DNA of 64,000 nucleotides from Acidimicrobiia bacterium (GCA_041676705.1 JBAYRL010000001.1:1-64000); one strand, 5' to 3'. Shown: positions 17,020-26,546, counted from the stretch's first letter. Program-made: numbers and translations. The notes: generated by a model from the letters alone, not told the origin.

Positions 17020-18075
17020 ATGAGTGCGGCACTTAGGTTCGGCCTCTTAGAATTTGTAGTCCTAAAGACTCAACCTTCACGTGCCGATGCCGACATTATT
17101 GATGTGCGTAAACCGTCTGAGGCTTATGCCGATGTGCTCGGCGGCCCAAATGAGGCCCCAAACTCTTTGGTCAGTGATCAGAGGTTCATTCGTGCTGTCG
17201 ATCTTGAGCATGCGGAAGCCGACATTGAAATGACTTTGGAGGAAACTGAAGCGGAGGAGTATCGACAAGAAGTTGAGCTACTTCTTCAGGCCCTCGAATC
17301 GTTGCCCACCCATCCCACCATTGCCTTGCGGGTGCTGTGGCTAATTGATGACCCCACTTCAAATGTTGCCAAGTTGGCCAAAGTGGTAGAGCTCGATCCT
17401 CTGCTTTCAGCACAGCTAATTAGGATTTCAAACTCGGCTTACTACAGCCTTCGAACGCCAGTAACGAATGTTCCGCGTGCAATAGCAGCCTTGGGATTCG
17501 CTACCGTTCGGACCCTCGCGGCTTCCTCAGCGGCTGGGTTGAGTGAAGATCAGGCGGTGGTGCCCCAAGATTTCTGGACATATGCCGCTGGGGTGGCCAA
17601 TGCAGCGCAGCTTTTGGCTCCTCGCTACTTCGTGCCACCTTCAGACGCTTTTGCTTTGGGTCTGTTACACAACCTTGGTGAAGCTTTACTTCAACAAGCT
17701 TCGCCCTCCGCTTGGGAAGAGCTAGGTCAGCGTCATACCTTGGATGAAGAGCACAAGCTGTTTGGTGTGAGTCACGCCGATGCGGGGGCGCGAGTGCTTG
17801 AGGCCTGGCGTTTTCCCGGAGCTTTTTGTGAGGCGGTGGCGAACCACCATCGTAAGCTGAGCCCCCGCGAGACGCCTCTCACCCGGTGCCTGATAGCCTC
17901 GCAGCTAGTGGCTGATTTGGCGTTGAACCGCCTGAGTTTTAATCAAGCTGAAACAGCACGCATTTTGCTGGGCTTGGAAGGTATTGAAGACGAATCTCTA
18001 GACCGCTATGTGAGCCGAGTTAAGTTTGAAGCAGCCTCACTAGCAGCGGTGCTTGATACTGCGGAAATGCCCTGA
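17020..18075 (+). CDS. HDOD-domain signalling protein
   Basis: A protein of about 351 residues. A poorly conserved N-terminal 75 residues precede an HDOD domain (about 88-285), recognised by Leu-Pro-Thr-His-Pro, the Val-Glu-Leu-Asp-Pro-Leu-Leu-Ser-Ala-Gln-Leu-Ile-Arg-Ile-Ser-Asn-Ser motif and a helix with Ala-Ile-Ala-Ala-Leu-Gly. HDOD domains resemble HD-GYP domains but lack catalytic metal ligands and serve as output or scaffold modules in c-di-GMP and chemosensory pathways. Its stop overlaps the start of the PAS-GGDEF-EAL gene (TGATG), so the two are translationally coupled and probably act together. GTG 17014 is an alternative start. Confidence 0.85.
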   Translation: MSAALRFGLLEFVVLKTQPSRADADIIDVRKPSEAYADVLGGPNEAPNSLVSDQRFIRAVDLEHAEADIEMTLEETEAEEYRQEVELLLQALESLPTHPTIALRVLWLIDDPTSNVAKLAKVVELDPLLSAQLIRISNSAYYSLRTPVTNVPRAIAALGFATVRTLAASSAAGLSEDQAVVPQDFWTYAAGVANAAQLLAPRYFVPPSDAFALGLLHNLGEALLQQASPSAWEELGQRHTLDEEHKLFGVSHADAGARVLEAWRFPGAFCEAVANHHRKLSPRETPLTRCLIASQLVADLALNRLSFNQAETARILLGLEGIEDESLDRYVSRVKFEAASLAAVLDTAEMP

Positions 18076-20153
18076 TGCGACCGAAGGACAGGCTGTCAGA
18101 TTTCGAGCGGAGCGCGCTTGAACACCTGCCCGCCGGGCTGATTGTTTGTGATCGTGAAGGCCGGGCGCTTTTTGCTAATGCGCTGGTTCGTGAAATTGCC
18201 GGTCTGCCTGAGAGCCAAGGCGACTTTGATGTTTGTGAGTTGCTCGATGTTGACGGCAATTTTGATGACATCATGACCCGGGCGACACAGGCGGCCACTG
18301 TTGGTCGAAATACCCCGATTGAGGTCACCGGTACCATACGGTATTCCGAGGATATTAATATTCCGGTCGTGATGCTTATTAAGGCATTGCCAGCAGTGAA
18401 AGCCTGTAGTGTTCTTATTAGGGTTTTAGGTGAGGAATATAATAAGGCGTTGCGCCTACGTCTGGCCGAAGAACGCTTAGAGCACTTAGTTACTAATGTT
18501 CCTGCCGGTATTATTTCCTCAGAATTCGGCATGCGTGCAGACTATATTAACGAATACGCAGCAAGAATATTTGCTAGCAGCGTGGAAGACCTTTTAGGTT
18601 TTGGCTGGCTTGACCATCTCGATGAAGATGGGGCGTATCTGGCTGAAGATGCCATTGGTCAAGTGCTGGTAGATGGCAGCGCGCGAATCTTCACGTCATC
18701 ACTAAAGTCAAGGGAAGGGTTGGAACGTCGGGTTAGGATCAAGGTCGCTCGAGCGGGCCTCGCTAACCGTGACGTTGGCTTTGTTGCCACTATTGAAGAC
18801 CTAACCGAGAGCGATAACCTCAACCGTCAGCTTCGGGTGCAAGCCACCCAAGACCCCCTCACCATGCTTCCTAATCGTGAGGTGCTTTGGAGCGAGCTTG
18901 ACGAGGTATTAAAGCTTAATATAGCACAAGCGGCGGTTTTGTTTATCGACCTTGATGATTTCAAATATATTAATGATTCCTTAGGTCATTCTGCTGGTGA
19001 TCATCTACTTACGGTAATTGCCGAACGGCTTCGAGTTTGTGCCAGAGCAAGTGATTTGGTGGTGAGGTTTGCTGCCGATGAGTTCGTGGTGTTGCTGCGT
19101 CACGTTAATAAACGCAGTGACGTAGAAATTATTTCAGAGCGTATTCTGACCGCGATATCCGAGCCGGTAGCTTTGGAAGGCGCCACCGTCATCATTACCG
19201 CCTCCATTGGTATAGTTTGGCCGAATGACTATCCCAAAGCCCTGCAACCAATTGGGGTTGAGACGGTACTCCGCGATGCCGATTTGGCTTTGTTGCAGGC
19301 CAAATGCTCGGGGAAGAACCGAGCCCAGTCATTCCGAGAGAGCCTACGTGACAAATCGAAACGACACATTGGCTTAGCGGCCGCGCTAAGGCGAGCCATC
19401 GAAGAAAACAACAATACCGGCGAAATTTACTTGCACTTCCAGCCGATTATCGACTTGGAGACTAGCCATCTAAAAGGAATGGAAGCGCTAGCTCGCTGGA
19501 ACAGTCCAGAGTTTGGGGGAGTTAGTCCCGGTGATTTCATTCCAGTTGCTGAAGAAACAGGTTTGATCACACGTCTTGGTGAACTGGCGTTAAACCTGGC
19601 TGTTGAGGAGATAGCGAAGTGGCGGCAATACCCCGGCGCTGAGCATCTTTATGTGTCGGTCAACATGTCAGCTACCGATCTGAATGATTTTGCGTTGATT
19701 GATCGGGTGGAACGTGCGTTGGCAACTCGTTCCTTGCCCGGTGAGGCACTGCATTTAGAGCTGACCGAATCGGCAGTTATGGCCGATCCGGCCGAGGCGC
19801 TGCAACTAATTTCGCTGCTTAGGGCTTTGGGTACCCCGATTTCGATTGACGACTTTGGCACTGGGTATTCGTCCCTGGCCTATCTGCAACGTCTACCCGT
19901 TGACATGGTGAAAATCGACCGTGAGTTCATCTCTAGCATTGAGGAATCTGGTACCGCTCTGGTCGGTGGTATTGCCGCATTGGCGCGCGCTCTCGATCTG
20001 TCGGTAATTGCCGAGGGGGTTGAAACGGCCAAACAAGTCGAGCTGTTACGTGCTCTCGATGTTCCTTATGCCCAGGGCTTTTACTACAGCCGGCCGATTC
20101 CAGCTGTTGCTATGTCAGAACTGGTTCGTAAGATCGATCGGCCTTTAACTTAA
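18075..20153 (+). CDS. PAS-GGDEF-EAL protein, GGDEF site degenerate
   Basis: A 692-residue cytoplasmic protein. PAS-like regions cover about 1-120 and 125-245, a GGDEF domain about 250-410, and an EAL domain about 430-685. The GGDEF signature reads Ala-Ala-Asp-Glu-Phe at 333-337, so diguanylate cyclase activity is doubtful. The EAL domain keeps Glu-Ala-Leu at 470-472, Asn-Met-Ser, Glu-Leu-Thr-Glu, Asp-Asp-Phe-Gly-Thr-Gly and Glu-Gly-Val-Glu-Thr, which predicts an active c-di-GMP phosphodiesterase with the GGDEF part as a possible GTP-sensing module. No membrane segment is seen. It is coupled to the upstream HDOD gene, and a PilZ receptor lies further along the window. Confidence 0.92.
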   Translation: MRPKDRLSDFERSALEHLPAGLIVCDREGRALFANALVREIAGLPESQGDFDVCELLDVDGNFDDIMTRATQAATVGRNTPIEVTGTIRYSEDINIPVVMLIKALPAVKACSVLIRVLGEEYNKALRLRLAEERLEHLVTNVPAGIISSEFGMRADYINEYAARIFASSVEDLLGFGWLDHLDEDGAYLAEDAIGQVLVDGSARIFTSSLKSREGLERRVRIKVARAGLANRDVGFVATIEDLTESDNLNRQLRVQATQDPLTMLPNREVLWSELDEVLKLNIAQAAVLFIDLDDFKYINDSLGHSAGDHLLTVIAERLRVCARASDLVVRFAADEFVVLLRHVNKRSDVEIISERILTAISEPVALEGATVIITASIGIVWPNDYPKALQPIGVETVLRDADLALLQAKCSGKNRAQSFRESLRDKSKRHIGLAAALRRAIEENNNTGEIYLHFQPIIDLETSHLKGMEALARWNSPEFGGVSPGDFIPVAEETGLITRLGELALNLAVEEIAKWRQYPGAEHLYVSVNMSATDLNDFALIDRVERALATRSLPGEALHLELTESAVMADPAEALQLISLLRALGTPISIDDFGTGYSSLAYLQRLPVDMVKIDREFISSIEESGTALVGGIAALARALDLSVIAEGVETAKQVELLRALDVPYAQGFYYSRPIPAVAMSELVRKIDRPLT

Positions 20154-20308
20154 CCCTTCACGCTCATTGGAGCATACCAGCCGGTTTCGGTCGTGCTTCA
20201 GAAACGACGACGTTCTGGCGAGCAAGCTCATCTGAGCTTCTACCTTGGTGCCATACCGCTGCGCTGACTACGGTTCGAGCAAGTATTTACTTCGAGAGGA
20301 CTGAAATT

Positions 20309-20791
20309 ATGTCAAGCAATGCTGAGCGGGCGTATGAGGTTTTGAAAGCCACCGAGGGGACCGACGAGGGCGTTGGTGCCTGGTTTGAAGTCACCCAAGA
20401 GCAGGTCAACGAATTTGCTGATATAACCCAGGACCACCAGTTCATTCACGTCGACCCCGAACGTGCCGCGGCCTCTACACCCTTTGGTGGCACCATTGCG
20501 CACGGTTTCTTAACGCTTTCAATGCTCACTCATCTGTCGGGTTCGATTAAAGCTGAAAACAGCACCGGCCCGCTAGAAGGTGTGGTCATGGGCATGAACT
20601 ACGGCTTTGACAAGGTGCGCTTTGTGTCGCCGGTGAAGGTCGGTTCCAAAATTCGTGCGGCAAGTACCGTAAAGAGTGTGGAACTGAAGGGCTCCAATAT
20701 CCAGGTGACCAAGACCTATACCGTGGAAATTGAAGGCAGCGATCGGCCAGCCTTGGTTGCCGACTGGATCACGCTCATTTTCTTCGCTTAA
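20309..20791 (+). CDS. MaoC-like (R)-enoyl-CoA hydratase
   Basis: A 160-residue single hot-dog-fold protein. The MaoC hydratase signature is present: Ala-Asp-Ile-Thr-Gln-Asp-His-Gln-Phe-Ile-His-Val-Asp near 36-48 with the catalytic Asp and His, followed by Pro-Phe-Gly-Gly-Thr-Ile-Ala-His-Gly-Phe-Leu. It would hydrate trans-2-enoyl-CoA to (R)-3-hydroxyacyl-CoA, or act on a related acyl thioester. The nodN-like arrangement (one domain, about 150-160 residues) is normal. GAGAGGA lies upstream of ATG 20309. Confidence 0.9.
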   Translation: MSSNAERAYEVLKATEGTDEGVGAWFEVTQEQVNEFADITQDHQFIHVDPERAAASTPFGGTIAHGFLTLSMLTHLSGSIKAENSTGPLEGVVMGMNYGFDKVRFVSPVKVGSKIRAASTVKSVELKGSNIQVTKTYTVEIEGSDRPALVADWITLIFFA

Positions 20792-20834
20792 GGCGCGGTG
20801 CCTGGTATCTAAACTTTTTGTGAGGCGACCAGGT

Positions 20835-21122
20835 TTATTCGTCGGAGTCGTCAGGCGCTTCGACAAGGCCAGCAGCATTGGCTAAGGCAGCCGCGGTGGC
20901 GGCTGCCTTACGGCTGGCGAGTTCTAGAAAGCGAGCGGCCTCGGTGGTATGAGGTCCAAAGGGCGGGCTTCCCAGAGACCGAATAATTGCTCCCGGATCG
21001 TCAACGGCCTTAATCGGCTCGGAACGATCTGGCTCGGGCACAACCTTCCAGAACTCAAGTGGCTGCGGTGACCTAGACTTTCCGCGACCCGATTTTTTTC
21101 GGCTCCGATGTCTACTCGTCAT
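20835..21122 (-). CDS. Small basic hypothetical protein, partner of SNF2 helicase
   Basis: A 95-residue protein of no recognised family. It has a very basic N-terminus (Arg/Lys-rich, residues 3-18), a central Pro-rich segment with Phe-Trp-Lys-Val-Val-Pro, an Ala-rich helix near 65-85 and an acidic tail. Its ATG overlaps the stop of the SNF2-type helicase gene by four bases (ATGA), which is typical of translational coupling and is the main reason to accept it. The basic head could contact nucleic acid, which is inference only. Confidence 0.6.
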   Translation of the reverse strand: MTSRHRSRKKSGRGKSRSPQPLEFWKVVPEPDRSEPIKAVDDPGAIIRSLGSPPFGPHTTEAARFLELASRKAAATAAALANAAGLVEAPDDSDE

Positions 21123-24100
21123 ACCAGTGCCACCTCTTCCTCATCATCGACCAAGAGTGAATCGGTTCGGAGACCCAACGCACTGCGAAGCTGTTCGGCA
21201 TCAAGATCAGACAGCGAGCTTGATTTCGGCAAGACCATGTTGGCGATATGGCGTTTACCGGCGACTACTTCTTCCACACGCTCATCGATTGTGCCGGGAC
21301 ATACCAATCGCCGCGAGACTACGGTGCGAGTTTGGCCAATTCGCCAAGCACGGTCTCGGGCCTGGTCTTCCACCGCTGGGTTCCACCAACGGTCGTACAG
21401 CACAACATGGCTGGCCGCGGTTAGGTTTAAACCGGTGCCGCCGGCCTTGAGAGAAAGAACCAGGGCACCTGGTCCTTCTCCGGTTTGGAACTCACGAACG
21501 ATGCGATCACGCTCAGTGCGTGAAAGCCCGCCGTGGTAGCACTCGACTTTGTGACCGAACTCTTCGGTCAAATGATCTGCCAAACGCATGCCCCAACGGG
21601 CGAAGTGGGTAAAGATCAACACTCGTTCTTCTGAGGCGTAAACCTGACGAACGATCTCTTCTAGACGGGTTAGTTTGCCCGAACGGCCGTGGAGGGGTCG
21701 GCCATCGTCTTCATAGGCCGCTGGATGGTTACAGATCTGTTTTAGCGCTGTTATGGCAGCCAAAATCTGACCTTGGGCCGGTTGTTGGGCATCTTCACCA
21801 ATCAAGCTAGGTGGTGCCACCAACTTGTCAAGCACCGCTTGATAGAGGCCAATTTGTTCGGGTGTCATGCTGCAATGGTCGAGCTCGTCGATTCGGTCGG
21901 GCAGCTCGGCCGCCACCGCTGGTTCAGCCTTCGTGCGACGGAAGATAAGAATGCCATTTAGGGCCCGTAAACCAGCTTCGGCACCTTTAGGTGTGTGCGG
22001 GCTGGTGTTGGTCGATAGTTGAGCCACAAAAGTTGAGCGAGAGCCGACCAAGCCGGGGTTGGTGAAATCGAGAATGGCCCACAGGTCGCCTAAACCGTTT
22101 TCAACCGGGGTACCGGTAAGGGCCAAGCGCATATCGGCGTTGATTTGGCGCAGCGCTTGTGAGGTTTCGTTGGTGGGGTTCTTAATGGCTTGGGCCTCGT
22201 CGAGGATCATACGCCGCCAGCCGCAATTGGCGAGCAGGTCGAGGTCGCGCACCGCGGTTCCATAGGTCGTAATCACCAGATCGGTTCCCGCCAGCGCATC
22301 TTTGAATCCTTGGCCCTCCAAACGATTAGGACCGTGATGAATTAGTACCCGAAGCTGCGGCGCGAATCGGGCCGCTTCAGAAGCCCAGTTCCCGACGATG
22401 GCGGGTGGCACAATGATTAACGAGGCGGCTTCGCCCCGGGTTCGTGCTAAGTGGCCCAAGACGGTTGGCGTTTTGCCAAGGCCCATATCTAGTGCCAAGC
22501 ATCCACCCAACTCAACCGAGTCGAGGAAGCTAAGCCAACCGAGAGCTTCGGCTTGGTAGCTACGAAGTTCACCTTTGAACCCTTGCGGTTTAGTGATTGG
22601 CTCGGTGGTGGCCGTACTGGCCCGTTCGAGTAGGTCGGCAGCCCAGCTGTTTCCGACAACAGTAATGCCGCCAGAAAGTCCGCTACCGTCGAGACCAACT
22701 CCGAAGCGCAACACCTCGGCCCCGGTCATCTGCGTTCGTTGCGAGTGCTCGGCGAGAGCGGCAGCTGCTTCGGCTAAATCGGCGCGATCAAGTTCGACCC
22801 AGCGTCCGTGCGATCGAATAAGGGGTCTGGCTTCCGACGCCAAAGCAGTGATCTCGGCTGCGGTGAGCTCAACATCGTCGAATACGGCCGACCAGCGCAC
22901 GTTGGTGAGCTGGTTAGCCCCAACAACGCTTTCGGTACTTTCGGTGCTTAAACGGAGAGTGGGCGAAGGCCTACGACGTGAAAGCGCGGGGACACGAACA
23001 TCAAAACCTGCGGCTTGAAGCAAGGGGCCCGTTTTGGTCATTAATTCCCAAGCCTCATCTTGTGCCAGATACACCTGGCCTCGGCGTAGGGCCCCAGGGC
23101 GTTTGAGAGCCGGTAGTAATCGCTCGAGCCGATCGAGCTGCGAAGAGGTTTGGCGCTTTGACCTAGCGTCGATAAGGGCCACTTCGACCGGGATGTATTC
23201 ACCTCCCGAAGTGGGATGCTGTACCGACAAGAACCAGGCGCCACCGGAGTCGGGTGGGTCGAGGGTGACTAGCAAGCGACTTGAGATTGGGTCGGTAACA
23301 GGCCGCGCCCACCGATCGATGCGAGAAGCTACTTCGCTTGAAGTTTTGTGGGGTGCTGTGAACACCGAGCCGTCGAGGCGGGTGAGCAGGGCTTCGGCCA
23401 CATCAGAAGTGCTTTGAGGGTTAGGTGGGGGAGCAGGCAACGAGAGACGGCTGGCCGAATCGCTGACAATGGCATGCACAACATTTGACAGTAGGGCCTT
23501 AACCACGTCGCGGCTTTGTGCCTTTGCGACCGCGGTTACTGGCCCGGGCATGGTTTTAGTGAAGCCTTCTAGCCGTTTTGTTTCCACCAAGGCCGGTTGC
23601 CAACGCAGCGACACATTCGATGTGCTTGACGAGGGCTGCCCTTTGGGGGCCGAGCTTTCAACCTGAACCGTGGGTACCACGGCACCTTGTGCTACTAGCT
23701 GAACACCCCAGGCCACCACCCGAGCGAGCCACAAGACGCTCGGACTCACATAGGTTTCTGATGAGTTGTTGCCACCAATTACGGCCAGCCAACCAAGCAC
23801 CTGGGCAATGGAGGTTGAGAGGGCAAAAGCGGTTTCGTTTCCGGGCAGGTTTACCGGATCGTGCTCTTGCCAAACGTCGGTGGGGGCACCTAAATCAGCT
23901 AGGAATTGGCGCAGGGTTTTTTCATTCCCGGAAGGTGCTGCTGGTCCACCGCTCCAAGCCACCAGGTTGGGGTTAGCCCAAGAGAGGTGTAGGTGGGTTT
24001 CACCAGGGGATTGCACCACAGCTATTGCTTCAGTTGATGAAGTGGCGTCTTCCAGCAGTTCTAGAGCTGTTTTGAGGCGCTGCCGTTCGCCGTCAAAATC

Positions 24101-24418
24101 GGCCACAATTTGGGCACGTTCAGGGCCACGCATGCCGCGCAGCTCGTCCAAAATTTCTTCGGTTTCTTCGAGGAGCGTGTCGAGGGTGCTGAGCCAACGT
24201 TCACGATTGGCATTAAGGAGCGCCAGTTGTTGCGGTGACGCTTCGGCGCTGGCGGCTAACTCGATGAGAGCAATTAGTTCTTCCTCGGAAGGCTCTTCTT
24301 CAATCGGCTTTGGTTTGCCAGGTGTGGCCGCTCGAGTTGAGTTTTTAGGCACAACGATTTTGGGCGTAAGCGGCGCCTGGTTTGTGGGTGGTTTAACCAC
24401 TCCGGTAGCTGGCTGCAT
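21119..24418 (-). CDS. SNF2-family DEAD/DEAH-like helicase
   Basis: A 1099-residue Swi2/Snf2 ATPase. The motor occupies the C-terminal half: motif I Asp-Met-Gly-Leu-Gly-Lys-Thr near 644-650, Asp-Glu-Ala-Gln near 737-740, Leu-Thr-Gly-Thr-Pro-Val-Glu-Asn near 770, and a helicase C domain with a Gly-Gly-Thr-Gly-Leu-Asn-Leu motif and Arg-Ala-Trp-Arg-Ile-Gly-Gln near 1040. The N-terminal about 600 residues hold a helical segment and the SNF2-associated region common to bacterial HepA/RapA-like and ywqA-like proteins. It probably translocates on DNA and remodels nucleoprotein. The small basic gene at its 3' end is coupled to it. Confidence 0.92.
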   Translation of the reverse strand: MQPATGVVKPPTNQAPLTPKIVVPKNSTRAATPGKPKPIEEEPSEEELIALIELAASAEASPQQLALLNANRERWLSTLDTLLEETEEILDELRGMRGPERAQIVADFDGERQRLKTALELLEDATSSTEAIAVVQSPGETHLHLSWANPNLVAWSGGPAAPSGNEKTLRQFLADLGAPTDVWQEHDPVNLPGNETAFALSTSIAQVLGWLAVIGGNNSSETYVSPSVLWLARVVAWGVQLVAQGAVVPTVQVESSAPKGQPSSSTSNVSLRWQPALVETKRLEGFTKTMPGPVTAVAKAQSRDVVKALLSNVVHAIVSDSASRLSLPAPPPNPQSTSDVAEALLTRLDGSVFTAPHKTSSEVASRIDRWARPVTDPISSRLLVTLDPPDSGGAWFLSVQHPTSGGEYIPVEVALIDARSKRQTSSQLDRLERLLPALKRPGALRRGQVYLAQDEAWELMTKTGPLLQAAGFDVRVPALSRRRPSPTLRLSTESTESVVGANQLTNVRWSAVFDDVELTAAEITALASEARPLIRSHGRWVELDRADLAEAAAALAEHSQRTQMTGAEVLRFGVGLDGSGLSGGITVVGNSWAADLLERASTATTEPITKPQGFKGELRSYQAEALGWLSFLDSVELGGCLALDMGLGKTPTVLGHLARTRGEAASLIIVPPAIVGNWASEAARFAPQLRVLIHHGPNRLEGQGFKDALAGTDLVITTYGTAVRDLDLLANCGWRRMILDEAQAIKNPTNETSQALRQINADMRLALTGTPVENGLGDLWAILDFTNPGLVGSRSTFVAQLSTNTSPHTPKGAEAGLRALNGILIFRRTKAEPAVAAELPDRIDELDHCSMTPEQIGLYQAVLDKLVAPPSLIGEDAQQPAQGQILAAITALKQICNHPAAYEDDGRPLHGRSGKLTRLEEIVRQVYASEERVLIFTHFARWGMRLADHLTEEFGHKVECYHGGLSRTERDRIVREFQTGEGPGALVLSLKAGGTGLNLTAASHVVLYDRWWNPAVEDQARDRAWRIGQTRTVVSRRLVCPGTIDERVEEVVAGKRHIANMVLPKSSSLSDLDAEQLRSALGLRTDSLLVDDEEEVALV

Positions 24419-24644
24419 TAATCTCCACGAATCACAGAAGGCCCCTCAGACTGCTTATCGCAGCGAGATCTGCCGATTGCTAGTTGCAGAAGTTTCTTAG
24501 GAGGCGGCTCTGACGTTCCCGAAATGGGAAAGGTACGAAGCCCCTAACCCGAGCGCACTCGGATATAACCCGTTGCCTTAGCCTACCGCTTTGTCCGAGC
24601 CAAGATGCGAATTTGATCGATGAAATAAAAAGAACGACAGCCGG

Positions 24645-24693
24645 TACCAAAAACGACTTTGGCCGAACCAGGAATCTCCCGGCTCGGCCAAAG
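24645..24693 (-). terminator. Rho-independent terminator after ferritin-like gene
   Basis: A 10-bp perfect inverted repeat (24657-24666 with 24684-24693) surrounds a 17-base loop. On the minus strand a T run (24648-24654) follows. It sits about 40 bp beyond the stop of the ferritin-like gene. The rest of the 313-bp gap 24419-24731 should contain the SNF2 promoter, but no convincing -35/-10 pair was seen. Confidence 0.8.
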
Positions 24694-24731
24694 TTTATTA
24701 CTTAAGGATTTGTGAGTTTGTGTTGGGCTAC

Positions 24732-25859
24732 TTACGCCTCGCTGCTGGCACGATCTTGTGCCACAGCATTGTAGGTGTCGTAGTCGCTGGCGGTGTCGTC
24801 ATCGGAGAACTCGAACTCCATTAGACCGGCCTTTTCCCATTCCTTGCGGAGGTAGCCATTGTTGGCATCGAGCAGACCAAGCTTGCGTACGTTTGGCACC
24901 AGTTTGGCGAAGAAACCACGCTGGAAGCTTGAAACCGAGTTCACACCGAACTCTTCCATGGATTCGATGAGCAACGGAAGGACCTGATCGTAGCTAACAC
25001 CCATGCGGTCCCATACCTCAGGGGTTGAGGCACGTGAGCGGCTGCGAAGAGTGTTCTCAAGCATGAACTCTTGACGGTCTTTCAGCTCGGGTTCACTGAG
25101 GTGCTGGTAGTGCTCGCCGAGGCTCAGAATTCCAAAGGCTACGTGACGGGCTTCATCGGCCATGACATAACGGATGAGCTTCTTCAGTAGTGGTTCTTTG
25201 GTTTGGCGCAACATGTCGCCAAAGGCCGCCAAGGCCAAGCTTTCGATCACGATCTGCATTCCGAGATACGAGATATCCCAACGGCTATCGGTGATCAAAG
25301 CGTCGATCTGCTGAGCGAGGAAGGGACTCATTGGGTAATGGTCTTCCATCTTCTCGTACAAATAGCGAGCGAAGACCTCGGTGTGGCGAGCCTCGTCCAT
25401 TACCTGGGTTGAGGCGTAGTACTTAGCGTCAATCCAAGGAACCGTCTCTACGATTTTGGCGGTAACGATCATGGCACCTTGCTCACCGTGCATGAACTGG
25501 CTGAGCTGTGCTTTTTGAAGCTCAACAGCCAGCTGGCTGAACTCTTTTTCGCTCCAGTTCTTAAGCGGTGAGTTGGGCATTTCGGCAACTTTGCGGGCCA
25601 AAAAGACTGTGGGGTGATCGTGATAGGCCTCACGCTCGATGTCGACGTCAGTTGACCAGTCAAGGTCGGTCACGCCGCTCCACTGGTTGTCTACGCCCTT
25701 GTTGTACAAGGTGACGAGTTGATCTCGCTCACGCTCGTAACGCCAGGTGAAGATGGAGTCTGAATGATCTTCAACAAGTTTGAAGGCTTCGTTCATCTCG
25801 GCCTGGCTAGGCAGGGTGAGATCAGGTCCGGTGTTGGTAGGTAGATCGGTTGCAGTCAT
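24732..25859 (-). CDS. Diiron ferritin-like oxidoreductase (RNR-R2-like fold)
   Basis: A 375-residue four-helix-bundle protein. A full set of carboxylate-bridged diiron ligands is visible: Glu126 (His-Gly-Glu-Gln-Gly-Ala), Glu156-x-x-His159 (Asp-Glu-Ala-Arg-His), Glu206 (Val-Ile-Glu-Ser-Leu), and Glu236-x-x-His239 (a second Asp-Glu-Ala-Arg-His). This matches the R2/acyl-ACP-desaturase/N-oxygenase superfamily of O2-activating enzymes. The substrate is unknown, and it is too divergent to call ribonucleotide reductase. A TetR gene lies 39 bp upstream on the same strand and probably controls it, and a strong terminator follows. Confidence 0.82.
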   Translation of the reverse strand: MTATDLPTNTGPDLTLPSQAEMNEAFKLVEDHSDSIFTWRYERERDQLVTLYNKGVDNQWSGVTDLDWSTDVDIEREAYHDHPTVFLARKVAEMPNSPLKNWSEKEFSQLAVELQKAQLSQFMHGEQGAMIVTAKIVETVPWIDAKYYASTQVMDEARHTEVFARYLYEKMEDHYPMSPFLAQQIDALITDSRWDISYLGMQIVIESLALAAFGDMLRQTKEPLLKKLIRYVMADEARHVAFGILSLGEHYQHLSEPELKDRQEFMLENTLRSRSRASTPEVWDRMGVSYDQVLPLLIESMEEFGVNSVSSFQRGFFAKLVPNVRKLGLLDANNGYLRKEWEKAGLMEFEFSDDDTASDYDTYNAVAQDRASSEA

Positions 25860-25898
25860 TTTGGTGGTCCCCCTCTGTTGGGCCGTTGGATTTGGTGG

Positions 25899-26546
25899 TT
25901 ATTTGGTTTGATCTTGAAGTGCACTGATCATGTCGGCAGGTCGGCCAAAGCTGGCGACAACGCGGCTGATCAGGGTGGCCCAGTTTTCTGGCTCGGTGCT
26001 TTCAAGCCCTGAACCTCGGTAAAGTAAGAGGCCAAGTTGCATTACCCGAACGAAAAACAATACGGCTTCGGGGTTTATGTCGTCATCAATCGTGCCGTCT
26101 AGCACGGCTGCTTCGACCAACGGAGCGTGGGCAACTTTCCAGCGTTCCTCAGCTTCAGCAATAGCCGCTGCTACTTCAGGTTCGCGCCTTGCCGCCACAT
26201 AGGTTTCCAATAGTAGAGCCTCGCGATCTTCCAGGCCCGGTTTGATTTTAAGAGCGGAAGTTTTTACGAGGTCGGCTACTTTGGCGATTCCTTCGGCTGA
26301 AAGCGGTGCCTGCGGTACAGCTCGAGTGGTAACTGCCTCGTGGAGCAACTCGGCTTTGCCGGTGAAGCGTCCGTATACCGCTCCGGTGGTGAGGCCTGCT
26401 CCGCGGACAATTTCTTGGATACGTGCACCGTCGTACCCGTGATTGGCGAAGACCGATGCTGCTGAATCGACCAGCCGTTCGCGTACGGGGTCGCTCATAG
26501 TTGCCCAAGCGGGGTCGTGGATGAGCGGGGCTTCGGAGTTCGCCAT
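25899..26546 (-). CDS. TetR-family transcriptional regulator
   Basis: A 215-residue protein. The N-terminal TetR HTH covers about 22-68: Arg-Leu-Val-Asp-Ser-Ala-Ala, then Ile-Gln-Glu-Ile-Val-Arg-Gly-Ala-Gly-Leu-Thr-Thr-Gly-Ala-Val-Tyr-Gly-Arg-Phe. The rest is a helical ligand domain. The gene directly precedes the diiron ferritin-like gene (39 bp), so an autoregulated two-gene operon is likely. The gap upstream (26547-26583) contains an AT-rich stretch suitable for a promoter. Confidence 0.88.
   Translation of the reverse strand: MANSEAPLIHDPAWATMSDPVRERLVDSAASVFANHGYDGARIQEIVRGAGLTTGAVYGRFTGKAELLHEAVTTRAVPQAPLSAEGIAKVADLVKTSALKIKPGLEDREALLLETYVAARREPEVAAAIAEAEERWKVAHAPLVEAAVLDGTIDDDINPEAVLFFVRVMQLGLLLYRGSGLESTEPENWATLISRVVASFGRPADMISALQDQTK

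Noticed and set aside
23766..24500. Plus-strand frame of 244 codons
   Set aside because: It is antisense to the SNF2 gene, Ser/Arg-rich and without SD or motif.
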